The notes under the pieces: model-generated
What the model saw: the letters and a program-made list of their open reading frames with translations, nothing else
The model's database searches: none
Told to the model about the DNA's origin: nothing
Position numbers and translations under genes: made by a program
Shown here: piece after piece, positions 6,661 through 13,594 of the stretch
How positions within the stretch are numbered: the stretch's first letter is position 1
Layout: every line of letters starts with the position of its first letter
Assembly: GCA_014729015.1 (NCBI GenBank)
Contig: WJKR01000063.1
Location: 1-19,219 of the forward strand
DNA: 19,219 nt
Direction of reading: 5' to 3'
Origin: Candidatus Woesearchaeota archaeon
GTDB taxonomy: Archaea; Nanobdellota; Nanobdellia; Woesearchaeales; WJKR01

Positions 6661-7680
6661 ATGCTTATCGGCGTCACCGGCTACCTCGCGTCAGGCAAAA
6701 ACAGTGTTGCGGACTACCTGCTACAAAAAGGATTCAAGCACATTTCCCTGAGCGATATTCTCAGAGCAGAGCTCAAGACCAGAGGAAAAACCATCACCCG
6801 AAAGAACCTTCAGGAGATCGGGAACGACCTCAGGAACGCGTTCGGACCGGGCTACCTCGCCCAACGGGCATTGCTCACCATCGACGACAAGGAGGACTGG
6901 GTAATCAGCAGCATAGGAACCGTCGGCGAAGCAAAAACACTGCGAAAAAACCCGAAGTTCCACCTACTCTTCATCGACGCGCCGCAAAAAACCCGGTTCA
7001 AGCGCATGAAAGCACGGAAACGAGAACAAGACCCAAGCACGTTCAGCGCGTTTAAGAAGATGGAAGCGAAAGAAGCCATGGGCGGCGGCGCGCAGTACCG
7101 GGAGATCGACAAGACAAAGAAACAAGCAGACATCATCATCAACAACGACAAAACACTGCCGGCATTACACAAAAAAGTGGACAAAGCGCTCTACTACCTC
7201 AAGACCAAACGACCGAGCTGGGACGACTACTTCCTAGGCATCATGGACGCGGTCCGAGAAAGAAGCACGTGCGACCGGGGCAAATCAGGATCCGTCATCG
7301 TCAAAGACAACCGCATACTCACCACGGGATACGTGGGAAGCGCGATAGGCATGCCGCACTGCGACGAAGCAGGACACCTCATGCACGAGGTCATCAACGA
7401 GGACGGCAGCAAGAGCAAGCACTGCATCCGCACCGTGCACGCAGAGCAGAACGCGATTGTCCAAGCAGCCCGCAACGGCATCTCCATAGACGGCGCCACG
7501 CTCTACTGCTCGATGACGCCGTGCTTCACATGCGCCAAACTCATCATCAACGCCGGCATCAAGCGAGTCGTCGCGAACAAAGACTACCACAAAAGCAAGC
7601 TGAGCAAAGCGTTCTTCAAAGCAGCGAACGTGCAACTCGACATCATCAACAAGGAAGTGCAGCGCTACAAGAATCAATAG
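6661..7680 (+). CDS. Fused P-loop nucleoside/CoA-kinase-like domain and dCMP deaminase
   Basis: A 339-residue fusion. Residues 1-175 form a P-loop kinase of the dephospho-CoA kinase/nucleotide kinase type: Walker A GYLASGKNS at 7-15, ISLSDILR, and an FIDAP strand with a downstream Arg-rich lid (TRFKRMKARKR). Residues 185-330 are a zinc-dependent deoxycytidylate deaminase: RPSWDDYF entry motif, SVIVKDNRILTTGY, the catalytic His260-Ala-Glu262, and the zinc ligands in Pro-Cys288-Phe-Thr-Cys291. dCMP deaminase makes dUMP for thymidylate synthesis. From memory, yeast Dcd1 has the same order, a kinase-like N-terminus joined to the deaminase at an RPSWD motif. Whether the kinase half is active is unknown, although its Walker A is intact. 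A GTG at 6643 would add six residues; I prefer ATG 6661 because MLIGVTG starts directly at the first strand. The 3' end overlaps the convergent DUF167 gene by seven bases. Confidence 0.87.
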   Translation: MLIGVTGYLASGKNSVADYLLQKGFKHISLSDILRAELKTRGKTITRKNLQEIGNDLRNAFGPGYLAQRALLTIDDKEDWVISSIGTVGEAKTLRKNPKFHLLFIDAPQKTRFKRMKARKREQDPSTFSAFKKMEAKEAMGGGAQYREIDKTKKQADIIINNDKTLPALHKKVDKALYYLKTKRPSWDDYFLGIMDAVRERSTCDRGKSGSVIVKDNRILTTGYVGSAIGMPHCDEAGHLMHEVINEDGSKSKHCIRTVHAEQNAIVQAARNGISIDGATLYCSMTPCFTCAKLIINAGIKRVVANKDYHKSKLSKAFFKAANVQLDIINKEVQRYKNQ

Positions 7681-7904
7681 AACACGAGCATCTTCTCCTT
7701 CTTCGACCACCCAGACTTAACCCTCACCTGGTGCCCCAACACCTTCGACAAGAACTTGACCAACCGTTTGTTCGCCCTGCCCTGCTCAGCAGGCGCGGCA
7801 ACAGCAACAACCAGAACGCCATCAGAAGAAACAATCCTGTCCTTCCCCGCACCCGGCTTCACCCGCACCCGGAAAGCACCAGGAGGCGACGGCAACTCAG
7901 TCAT
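7674..7904 (-). CDS. DUF167 / YggU-family protein
   Basis: A 76-residue protein of the DUF167 (YggU) family. Its pattern is typical: RVRVKPGAGKDRI, then VVAVAAPAEQGRANKRLVKFLSKVLG, then VRVKSGWSKKEKMLVF. The family is widespread in all domains and structurally known, but its function is not established. The ATG is placed at MTELPSPPGAF, eight bases inside the end of the TFS gene, so the two are translationally coupled. An in-frame extension upstream lies entirely within TFS and is not family-like. The 3' end runs seven bases into the convergent kinase-deaminase gene. Confidence 0.85.
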   Translation of the reverse strand: MTELPSPPGAFRVRVKPGAGKDRIVSSDGVLVVAVAAPAEQGRANKRLVKFLSKVLGHQVRVKSGWSKKEKMLVFY

Positions 7905-8214
7905 TCTCACGCCACGTGTGCTTGCACTGCTCGCACCTGAAGAACTTCGTATCAGCCTCGTCACCGGCCCGCGTCTGCACCAACCAATAATACGCCCGGC
8001 CATGACCGCACTTCGGGCACTCAGCATCAGTCAACGGCAACGGCTCATCCTGACCATCAACGACGTCGACAGCCTTGTTCTCCTGCTTCATCTCCTCCTT
8101 GAGCTGGACATCACCAATATCCCGCTTCGTGTACCCACAACTACACGAGAAGTACTTCTTGTTCTTCTCCCGCTTGATCTTTAGCATCGAGCCGCACTTC
8201 GGACAAAACATCAT
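7897..8214 (-). CDS. tfs: Transcription factor S (TFS, archaeal TFIIS-like RNA cleavage factor)
   Basis: A 105-residue protein with two zinc ribbons, the size usual for archaeal TFS. The N-terminal ribbon is MMFCPKCGSML followed by CSCG; the C-terminal ribbon is CPKCG...FRCEQCKHTWRE. Between them is the acidic Asp-Glu pair in TRAGDEADT that reaches the RNA polymerase active site and stimulates cleavage of backtracked transcripts. Family proteins start one or two residues before FCPKCG, so I place the start at the first ATG of a tandem ATG-ATG (8214); an ATG at 8232 would add MRGRDD. The TATA-like box at 8249-8257 predicts initiation near 8227, which also favours 8214. It overlaps DUF167 by eight bases. 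Confidence 0.92.
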   Translation of the reverse strand: MMFCPKCGSMLKIKREKNKKYFSCSCGYTKRDIGDVQLKEEMKQENKAVDVVDGQDEPLPLTDAECPKCGHGRAYYWLVQTRAGDEADTKFFRCEQCKHTWREND

Positions 8215-8248
8215 ATCATCACGTCCCCGCATTCCAGCAAACGGGTCG

Positions 8249-8257
8249 TTTAAATAA
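8249..8257 (-). promoter_or_regulatory. TATA-like box of tfs, overlapping the end of the CCA gene
   Basis: The minus strand reads TTATTTAAA. It includes the stop codon of the upstream CCA-adding enzyme gene (8252-8250), so tfs can be transcribed separately even though the two genes are tandem. Confidence 0.5.
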
Positions 8258-9488
8258 CTTTCGCTCCTGCGACTCGCTCCTTGAAGAAAGCAGCTTTTTG
8301 CGCCGCTAAGAACAACGATCGCAAGGTCCGGTGAACACGAGGCTCAGTCGCGTACAGCCGGCCACGACGCTCATCCACATTGTCATGAGCAGCCCTGAAA
8401 CGATCCGCGTCCCGGCCCCGCCGCACAGGCGGCCCCTGCACCTCCTTAGTCGCAGGCAAGGGCTCCTCAGCCACGACGAGGAAGCACAACGCCCGCTCAC
8501 CACCAAACTCAAACCCCTCATCCACCACGGAGAAACCCTCCTCCTTCACCGAGCGGACGACGAACCCATGCGCCTTCAACAGCTTCGTGCCGACGACATC
8601 CCTGCTCCCCGCCAACGGGGAGAGCGCATAACACAGCACCGGACGCCCCGGATGCGCCCGCACGACCTGCTCCTTCGTCAAAGGGACCACGGTGAAGAAC
8701 CGCTCATCCGGGTCCTGCAAGAACGCGGCCGCAGCCTTCCTGAACGCGTCATACCGCTCCCGGGACAACGCCGCAGCGGCGTTACGATTGGGCTGCATCG
8801 GGTCCAACAACACCAAAGGGCCAGCGCGCTTAGCAGCATTCAAGAAAGACGCATCTTCCCGCTTCCCGGACGGATCAAGGAAAAACTTGTCCGGCCACTG
8901 CACCGCCGCTTCCAGCAACGACAAGAAAGAGCCGTAATGCGCCATCAAGAGGTCCAGCACGTGGCCGGAGAACCCGTTCAGATATGACTCCGCGCCATAG
9001 CACTTCGCCGCCTTGCAGAACAGCTTTGCCAACCTGATCTCATCAGCAAGCCCAGGATGCATCTCTAGGCGTTCCTGCACGTACTGCACGTGGAACTGGC
9101 TCACGTCCGTCACGTTCCGCGCTTCTTCGGGCCTGGCGATGGCGAGGACAGGCACGATCTCGAACTGATACCCGTCCTTAGTCAACTGAAAGTAATCGCG
9201 GCTACCATGGACGCGCCTGAGGCCGCCCACGCCGCCCAAGGCCAAGGCGATCAGGTCAGACATCTCCTCGTCTCGGTACTGCTTGCCGAACAAGACATAC
9301 ACGTCCACGTCATGATCGTCCTCCAAGTACGTGTTCTTGGCAAAGGATCCGCCCAGCATCGCCTCTGCGTCGATCTTCGCCGCCTGCAAGAGTCTGTTGA
9401 CGAAGCTGACAAACTTCCGGGGCACCGGGGAGGGCGCTTTCGGCGCGACCAATGCGCGGACCTTATCCACAACCGTTTGGGCTTCCAT
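8250..9488 (-). CDS. cca: CCA-adding enzyme, archaeal class I tRNA nucleotidyltransferase
   Basis: A 412-residue enzyme that builds or repairs the 3' CCA of tRNA in the cytoplasm. The polymerase-beta-type nucleotidyltransferase signature is clear: Gly46-Gly-Ser48, Lys51 and Thr53, then Asp60-Val-Asp62 as the metal-binding pair (DDHDVDVYVLF). The downstream HGSRDYFQL and YQFEIVPVLAI strands carry the third acidic residue. DEIRLAKLFCKAAKCYG, YLNGFSGHVLDLLMAHYGSF and the VLLDPMQPNRNAAAALS segment match the central and tail domains of archaeal class I enzymes. I place the start at ATG 9488: a TATA-like box centred near 9516 puts the transcription start at this codon, and MEAQTVV begins the conserved N-terminal helix. 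An upstream in-frame start (9536) would lie inside the promoter. Confidence 0.93.
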   Translation of the reverse strand: MEAQTVVDKVRALVAPKAPSPVPRKFVSFVNRLLQAAKIDAEAMLGGSFAKNTYLEDDHDVDVYVLFGKQYRDEEMSDLIALALGGVGGLRRVHGSRDYFQLTKDGYQFEIVPVLAIARPEEARNVTDVSQFHVQYVQERLEMHPGLADEIRLAKLFCKAAKCYGAESYLNGFSGHVLDLLMAHYGSFLSLLEAAVQWPDKFFLDPSGKREDASFLNAAKRAGPLVLLDPMQPNRNAAAALSRERYDAFRKAAAAFLQDPDERFFTVVPLTKEQVVRAHPGRPVLCYALSPLAGSRDVVGTKLLKAHGFVVRSVKEEGFSVVDEGFEFGGERALCFLVVAEEPLPATKEVQGPPVRRGRDADRFRAAHDNVDERRGRLYATEPRVHRTLRSLFLAAQKAAFFKERVAGAKVI

Positions 9489-9509
9489 GCATACCTGAAA
9501 AGCATAAGG

Positions 9510-9520
9510 ATTTATATAGT
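9510..9520. promoter_or_regulatory. Shared, near-symmetric TATA box between cca and the antiporter gene
   Basis: ATTTATATAGT on the plus strand reads CTATATAAAT on the minus strand. To the left it is spaced about 27 bases from the cca ATG (leaderless); to the right it predicts initiation near 9541, just before the antiporter Shine-Dalgarno site. No second box is visible, so both directions probably use it. Confidence 0.55.
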
Positions 9521-9536
9521 TTGTCTGGACAGACAA
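9521..9536. repeat. Perfect 16-base inverted repeat, candidate operator
   Basis: TTGTCTGGACAGACAA has seven-base arms and a two-base centre. It touches the shared TATA box: between TATA and start site for the antiporter gene, and at the BRE position for cca. Binding there would be expected to block one or both directions. The binding protein is unknown. Confidence 0.5.
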
Positions 9537-9545
9537 GCAGGTGCA

Positions 9546-9553
9546 GGAGGTGA
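9546..9553 (+). promoter_or_regulatory. Strong Shine-Dalgarno site of the antiporter gene
   Basis: GGAGGTGA is a full match to the archaeal 16S tail and ends four bases before ATG 9558. It fixes the start and rules out the long upstream open frame from 9090, which is antisense to cca. Confidence 0.8.
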
Positions 9554-9557
9554 GGAC

Positions 9558-10811
9558 ATGGCACTGGACCCAGCGACGAAAATCTTGACGGACCTCGCTA
9601 TCATCCTCCTCCTCGGGCTCATCGTGACCTTGTTCTCCAAGAAGCTGAAGATCAGCAACATCCTCCTCCTGATGCTCACCGGTATCACACTCGGCAAGGT
9701 CATCCCGCAGACGAGCGGGAGCTTCCAGTTCTCCAGCGACTTCCTCGTCGCGGTGGCCGTGTTGACATTGGTCATGGTCGTGTTCGACGGTTCGAGTAGG
9801 TTCAAGCTCAAGATGGTGAACCTGTTCTCGGTCGGCGCGATCAAGGTGACATCGCTCTTCCTCCTGTGCAACCTCATCTTCATCTCCTTCTTCACTATGC
9901 TCCTCTTCTTCCAGCCGTTCACGGTGGAGAGCGTCCTGCTCAGCGTCCTCTTCGCGTTCGTGATGAGCGGCACTGACCCTGGCTCGGTGTTCATCATGCT
10001 GAAGAGTAAGACGAACAAGGTCATCGAGTTCCTCGAGGTGGAGGCTATCATCAACACGCCAATCATGGTCATCTTCCCGTTCATCATCCTAGACATCCTG
10101 AACAACCTGCAGACCGCTGACGTCGCGCGCGCGGTCGTCAACCAGGCCCTACCATTGCTGCAGCAGATTGTCGTTGGTATCGGCGCCGGCATGGTCATCG
10201 GTATCATCGTGCTCAAGACCATGAAGAGGTTCTATTCGCAGCAGTTCAGTCCCGTGGCGTTGATTACGTCAGCGCTGTTGGCGTACATACTCGCTGAGAA
10301 CCTCGCCGGGAACGGCGTGTTGGCCGTGGCGACACTCGGCTTGTTCTTTGGCAACATCTACGTGAAGGAGAAGGAGAACCTGCAGGAATTCAACACCATG
10401 CTGAACTCGTCGTTGATCATCATCGTGTTTATCCTCATCGGGCTGATTATCGAAGTGGACTTCTCTCTCGGGTTGTTGGTGAAATCTTTGCTGCTGTTCG
10501 GCATCCTCATCCTGACCAGGCTGCTCAGCCTGGCGTTGGTGTTCAGGAAGCAGCACGAGCAGAAGCAGGAGCAGTACCGCTTCAACACGAAGGAGTTGTT
10601 GTTCATGGCATGCAGCATGCCGAAGGGCATCGCCGCCGCGGTCGTCGCGTTCTCGTTGTCCGTGTTCACCATCGCGCCTGGGCTAGCGCCGATGATGCAT
10701 ACCGTGCTGCAGCTAATCGTGGTGATGATGGTCTACTCGTTGATTTTCAGCAGCGTTGTTGATCGGTTCAGCAAGAAGCTCATCAGGATAAAGATCGAGG
10801 AAGGGGAGTGA
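9558..10811 (+). CDS. Cation/proton antiporter family membrane protein (CPA/NhaP-like)
   Basis: A 417-residue integral membrane protein with about 11-13 hydrophobic segments across its length, including one at residues 10-26. It has the layout of the monovalent cation/proton antiporter superfamily: a Thr139-Asp140-Pro (SGTDP) motif in the middle of a membrane helix, then EVEAIINTP at 160-168, matching the next core helix. In NhaP-type antiporters this next helix usually has Glu-xx-x-Asn-Asp; here the final Asp is Thr167, so the ion-binding site is altered. Late helices show CSMPKGIAAAVVAFSLS, matching the conserved Pro-Lys/Arg-Gly region of the family. Function is inferred as Na+ or K+ exchange for protons, or a variant. 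The C-terminus is short, without a TrkA-type regulatory domain. It ends directly against the convergent PAC2 gene with no gap. Confidence 0.82.
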   Translation: MALDPATKILTDLAIILLLGLIVTLFSKKLKISNILLLMLTGITLGKVIPQTSGSFQFSSDFLVAVAVLTLVMVVFDGSSRFKLKMVNLFSVGAIKVTSLFLLCNLIFISFFTMLLFFQPFTVESVLLSVLFAFVMSGTDPGSVFIMLKSKTNKVIEFLEVEAIINTPIMVIFPFIILDILNNLQTADVARAVVNQALPLLQQIVVGIGAGMVIGIIVLKTMKRFYSQQFSPVALITSALLAYILAENLAGNGVLAVATLGLFFGNIYVKEKENLQEFNTMLNSSLIIIVFILIGLIIEVDFSLGLLVKSLLLFGILILTRLLSLALVFRKQHEQKQEQYRFNTKELLFMACSMPKGIAAAVVAFSLSVFTIAPGLAPMMHTVLQLIVVMMVYSLIFSSVVDRFSKKLIRIKIEEGE

Positions 10812-11498
10812 TCATCCGAGGTAGCTCAGGTCCTTCCGTTCTTTTTCCATGCCAGCCTTGTTCGCCTGTTGCAGGATGCCTTTGAGCTTCTGTTCGAACT
10901 CTTGCGCTTGCTGCAGCAACGGTTTGGGGTCGACGTCCAATCCTAGGTGTTTGTCGAGGACTTCGATGAGTTTCGCCGCCGCCTTGGAATCTGGCAGTTG
11001 TGAGTGCGATTCTGCAAATAATGCGGTGACGTCTTTGGTCCTGGTCATGATGCCTGCGGTGACGCCCATGATGATGCTTTCCTTGATGGGTTTCGCGATG
11101 TTCTCGAGCTGCTTGTCTCCATAGTAGAAGATGCCTTCGCCTTCCGGTGACATGACGCCTTCGAGGCAGATGAGCTTCTTTGCCTTGAGTTTTTTGCGCA
11201 TGTCGAGAATGAGGTCTGCTATCTTCCATTCGACGCCTTTGGATGCGAGGATGGTGTGGAGGATGATGATGTTCTCTTTCTTGGCGTGGTAGACTTCCAT
11301 GGGTTTGATGAGTTTCCCTTGGTGGATGGCAATGGTCGGCGGTAGTTCGTCGTACATGAATTCGCCGATTGGTTCTGCTTTGAGATGTTCAATGAGGAAT
11401 TCCGTGGCAATGGTGCCGATGAGGCCAAATCCTGGGAAGCCTTGGATGATGATGGGAGTTTGGGGTTTCTTCTTGAGATCTATACGTATGGTGCTCAC
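10812..11498 (-). CDS. PAC2-family proteasome assembly chaperone-like protein
   Basis: A 228-residue PAC2-family protein. The N-terminus carries the family signature IIIQGFPGFGLIGTIATEFL, followed by MYDELPPTIAIHQGKL and VYHAKKENIIILHT. Eukaryotic PAC2 with PAC1, and archaeal PbaA/PbaB relatives, are linked to 20S proteasome assembly, though several archaeal members have no proven role. Helices near residues 190-220 are rich in Gln, Lys and Glu and could form a short coiled coil. The start is a GTG at 11498: GTG-AGC-ACC-ATA with a TATA-like box (11524-11532) about 30 bases upstream, so the leader is at most a few bases. No proteasome subunit gene is in the window. The 3' end abuts the antiporter gene. 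Confidence 0.85.
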   Translation of the reverse strand: MSTIRIDLKKKPQTPIIIQGFPGFGLIGTIATEFLIEHLKAEPIGEFMYDELPPTIAIHQGKLIKPMEVYHAKKENIIILHTILASKGVEWKIADLILDMRKKLKAKKLICLEGVMSPEGEGIFYYGDKQLENIAKPIKESIIMGVTAGIMTRTKDVTALFAESHSQLPDSKAAAKLIEVLDKHLGLDVDPKPLLQQAQEFEQKLKGILQQANKAGMEKERKDLSYLG

Positions 11499-11523
11499 CT
11501 CTTCGTCTTCTATGGTCGTCCAT

Positions 11524-11532
11524 GTTTATAAG
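11524..11532 (-). promoter_or_regulatory. TATA-like box of the PAC2 gene
   Basis: The minus strand reads CTTATAAAC about 30 bases before the GTG start, predicting initiation near 11502 and a nearly leaderless mRNA. Confidence 0.5.
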
Positions 11533-11557
11533 TATTATGTCACAAAAAAACAGAAAG

Positions 11558-11567
11558 ATATATAAAC
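11558..11567 (+). promoter_or_regulatory. TATA-like box of the ParA-type gene
   Basis: ATATATAAAC predicts initiation near 11589. The resulting leader of about 26 bases contains a strong GGAGGG Shine-Dalgarno site at 11602-11607, seven bases before ATG 11615. This gene is therefore leadered, unlike many others here. Confidence 0.6.
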
Positions 11568-11614
11568 TAGTATACAAAAACCTCTCCCCTTATACATTTT
11601 TGGAGGGAAGTGTG

Positions 11615-12406
11615 ATGAGAAAGATATGCATCATTAACCAGAAAGGCGGCGTCGGGAAAACAACATCAGCAGTGAACCTCGCAGCAGGCATCAGCAGGAA
11701 CAACAAAAAAGTCCTGCTCATCGACCTGGACGCGCAAGGCAACATCCAGACCAGCATCGGCGCGACCAGCCAGAAAACACTATACCACTACCTTATCGAG
11801 AACGCGGAACTCACCGAGTGCGTCAGCATACTCGGCAAGAACCTAGACATCATCAGGAGCGACGAGACACTCACCAAAGCAGAGACCATAATCAACAAGC
11901 TGCCAAAAGACAACTTCACCGTCCTACGAGAAAAACTCGACGGCATCAAGGGCTACGACTACATCTTGCTGGACTGCGCGCCGAGCCTCGGCATCCTCAA
12001 CCAGAACGCCATGCTGTACGCAGACGAAGCCATCATCCCCGTCTCAACAGATCACCTCGGCATGGACGCGCTCACCAAGATGCACGAAGCCATCCAACAA
12101 CTCAACGACCACTTCGACCACACACTAAAAATAACCAGAATCGTGCCCACCCTGCACGACGCGCGCATCAAGAGCAGCAAAGAACTACTGGCACAAATGC
12201 AGAACGAGCACTACGAAACGCTCGCAGAACCCATCAGGACCAACTCGAAACTCAAGGAAGCACCAAAAGCCATGAAGAGCATCTTCGCATACGCGCCGTC
12301 ATCGCGCGGCGCGAAGGACTACGAAGCATTAGTACGACTGGTGCTCGGCGACGAAATCCACCACCGGACCAACGGGCTCAAGAGCTACGCAGCGACCGAA
12401 ACCTAG
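11615..12406 (+). CDS. ParA/Soj-type deviant Walker ATPase
   Basis: A 263-residue ParA-family ATPase. The deviant Walker A motif KGGVGKTT is at residues 10-17 with the signature first Lys; DLDAQGN follows as switch I, and YDYILLDCAPSLG as Walker B. The family forms ATP-dependent dimers that bind DNA non-specifically and move chromosomes, plasmids or protein clusters, usually with a ParB-like partner that triggers hydrolysis. No ParB-type protein is recognised here; a possible 34-residue basic ORF follows at 12450. It may be a chromosomal orphan ParA or act in positioning. The start at 11615 is fixed by the GGAGGG site; in-frame sequence further upstream overlaps the promoter. Confidence 0.9.
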   Translation: MRKICIINQKGGVGKTTSAVNLAAGISRNNKKVLLIDLDAQGNIQTSIGATSQKTLYHYLIENAELTECVSILGKNLDIIRSDETLTKAETIINKLPKDNFTVLREKLDGIKGYDYILLDCAPSLGILNQNAMLYADEAIIPVSTDHLGMDALTKMHEAIQQLNDHFDHTLKITRIVPTLHDARIKSSKELLAQMQNEHYETLAEPIRTNSKLKEAPKAMKSIFAYAPSSRGAKDYEALVRLVLGDEIHHRTNGLKSYAATET

Positions 12407-12439
12407 CGACGCACGACCGCGAGAAGCGACAACAACATT

Positions 12440-12554
12440 AGGTGCCCCCATGCCAAAACCCCACGCGAAAAGGATTCCGTTACGAAAAGCGGCACGACAG
12501 CCACGACGACTGGCCTCCCGGCAACAGCTACCGCCGGACGCACCGCGAACATAA
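12440..12554 (+). CDS. Possible 34-residue basic small protein downstream of ParA
   Basis: The coding part is 12450-12554: ATG to TAA, 34 codons, with an AGGTG Shine-Dalgarno match at 12440-12444 five bases before the ATG. The product is strongly basic (about ten Arg/Lys and few acids) and rich in Pro and Gln, for example MPKPHAKRIPLRKAARQPRR. It begins 43 bases after the ParA-type stop codon on the same strand. A basic peptide of this sort could bind DNA, and short basic N-terminal peptides of ParB-like partners are known to stimulate ParA ATPases, but no homology is recognised. It may be a chance frame: the local sequence is A/C-rich, which favours Arg, Pro and Gln codons. Confidence 0.3.
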
Positions 12555-12610
12555 GCACGCCCATGCTTCCGGCCTCGCAGCCGGCCGGGATGTCGCGGCA
12601 ACACACGAAC

Positions 12611-12620
12611 GTTTATAAAT
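12611..12620 (+). promoter_or_regulatory. TATA-like box of the PIN/rpo7/spt4/ribosomal-protein operon
   Basis: GTTTATAAAT is centred about 26 bases before the ATG at 12641, so the first gene of the operon is probably leaderless. No other TATA-like box is evident within the operon. Confidence 0.65.
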
Positions 12621-12640
12621 CATGATGCTTGGACACCCCT

Positions 12641-13027
12641 ATGCTCACCAAAAAGACCAAGGTCATCCTCGACACCAATACCCTACTCCTCCCAGGCAAA
12701 GGCATCGACATATTCTCACTGCTCCACGACGTCATGCAAGAGCCGTACAAGCTCTGCACCTATCAAGGCGTGCTCGAAGAGCTCCAAACACTCATGATCG
12801 GACAGAAAAAGGACGCGTTCAACGCCAAGCTCGGCTACATCCTCGCCAAACAAAAACCTTTAAAAATACTCACCAGTTCCTCAGCGACGCACGTCGACGA
12901 CGACATCGTCAAAAAAACGGGCAAGAACGACGTCGTCGTCACCCAAGACCGAACATTGACGAGACGCCTCAGGGAAAAAGGCGTCCGCGTCCTGCGCTAC
13001 CAACAAAAAAGATTCATCTTCCGCTAA
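12641..13027 (+). CDS. PIN-domain nuclease, Fcf1/Utp23-like
   Basis: A 128-residue single PIN domain. The metal-binding acids are in place: Asp11 (VILDTNTLL), Glu46 (GVLEEL), an acidic Asp86-Asp88 cluster, and Asp103 (VVVTQDRTL). The ending REKGVRVLRYQQKRFIF is typical of archaeal Fcf1/UPF0129-type proteins, whose eukaryotic relatives act in early 18S rRNA maturation. It is a cytoplasmic RNase candidate for rRNA processing. It leads the operon with rpo7 eleven bases downstream, an arrangement that fits the known archaeal neighbourhood of this family with RNA polymerase and small-subunit protein genes. An antitoxin is not present, arguing against a VapC toxin. An upstream TTG (12629) would precede the predicted transcription start. 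Confidence 0.85.
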   Translation: MLTKKTKVILDTNTLLLPGKGIDIFSLLHDVMQEPYKLCTYQGVLEELQTLMIGQKKDAFNAKLGYILAKQKPLKILTSSSATHVDDDIVKKTGKNDVVVTQDRTLTRRLREKGVRVLRYQQKRFIFR

Positions 13028-13038
13028 AGGGGTCACCC

Positions 13039-13584
13039 ATGTACTACAAGGTCAAAACAAAAGACTTCATCCGGCTCCCGCCGGACCAGTTCAGCAAGAA
13101 GCTCAACGAAGCGCTCACCGGCGAGGTCAGGAAGAAGTACGACGGGTATATCAGCAAGGAACTCGGCCTCGTCATCGACGTGGACAAACTGCACGACGTC
13201 GGCGAAGGCATCATCATCCCCGGAGACGGCGCCAGCTACTTCGAAACGACCTTCGACCTCATCACGTTCATCCCCGAACTCCAAGAGGTCGTGTACGGCA
13301 GCATCAAGGACATCGCGGACTTCGGCGCCTTCATGAGCCTCGGCCCCATAGACGGCATGATCCACATCAGCCAAGCCATGAACGACTTCGTCTCATTCGC
13401 GAAGGACAAGACGCTCGCGGGCAAGGACACCAAACGGACCCTGCACGTCGGCGACGTCGGCAAGGCGCGCATCATCGCCGTCTCCTACAAGGACATCACA
13501 AACCCCAAACTAGGTCTGACCATGCGACAACCAGGACTCGGCAAGGAAGACTGGATCGCCGTCGACCTCGAAAAAAAGAAGTGA
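13039..13584 (+). CDS. rpo7: DNA-directed RNA polymerase subunit Rpo7 (RpoE')
   Basis: A 181-residue Rpo7, the archaeal counterpart of eukaryotic Rpb7, which with Rpo4 forms the RNA polymerase stalk and binds nascent RNA. The N-terminal tip domain begins MYYKVKTKDFIRLPP and includes KYDGYISKELGLVIDV and GEGIIIPGDGASYFETTFDLITF. The C-terminal S1-type OB domain starts at VVYGSIKDIADFGAFMSLGPIDGMIHISQ and ends GKARIIAVSY...LGLTMRQPGLGK. Length and motifs are normal. It lies between the PIN gene (11 bases upstream) and the CBS gene (10 bases downstream). Confidence 0.96.
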   Translation: MYYKVKTKDFIRLPPDQFSKKLNEALTGEVRKKYDGYISKELGLVIDVDKLHDVGEGIIIPGDGASYFETTFDLITFIPELQEVVYGSIKDIADFGAFMSLGPIDGMIHISQAMNDFVSFAKDKTLAGKDTKRTLHVGDVGKARIIAVSYKDITNPKLGLTMRQPGLGKEDWIAVDLEKKK

Positions 13585-13594
13585 GCGTGAAAAC

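Noticed and set aside
9090..9557. In-frame extension of the antiporter upstream of 9558
   Set aside because: It lies antisense to cca, crosses the shared promoter, and the strong Shine-Dalgarno site fixes the start at 9558.
11818..12441. 207-residue Arg/His/Gln-rich plus-strand frame
   Set aside because: It is an out-of-frame shadow of the ParA-type gene with composition set by that gene's A/C-rich codons.
12569..12584. CCGGC/GCCGG hairpin between ParA and the PIN gene as a terminator
   Set aside because: Only five pairs and no T-run follows in either direction.
12641..13027. PIN gene as a VapC toxin
   Set aside because: No antitoxin gene precedes it, and the C-terminus and operon context fit the Fcf1-like rRNA-processing group.
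12622..13038. In-frame extension of Rpo7 upstream of 13039
   Set aside because: It is a shadow of the PIN gene; Rpo7 proteins start with MYYK-type sequence at 13039.
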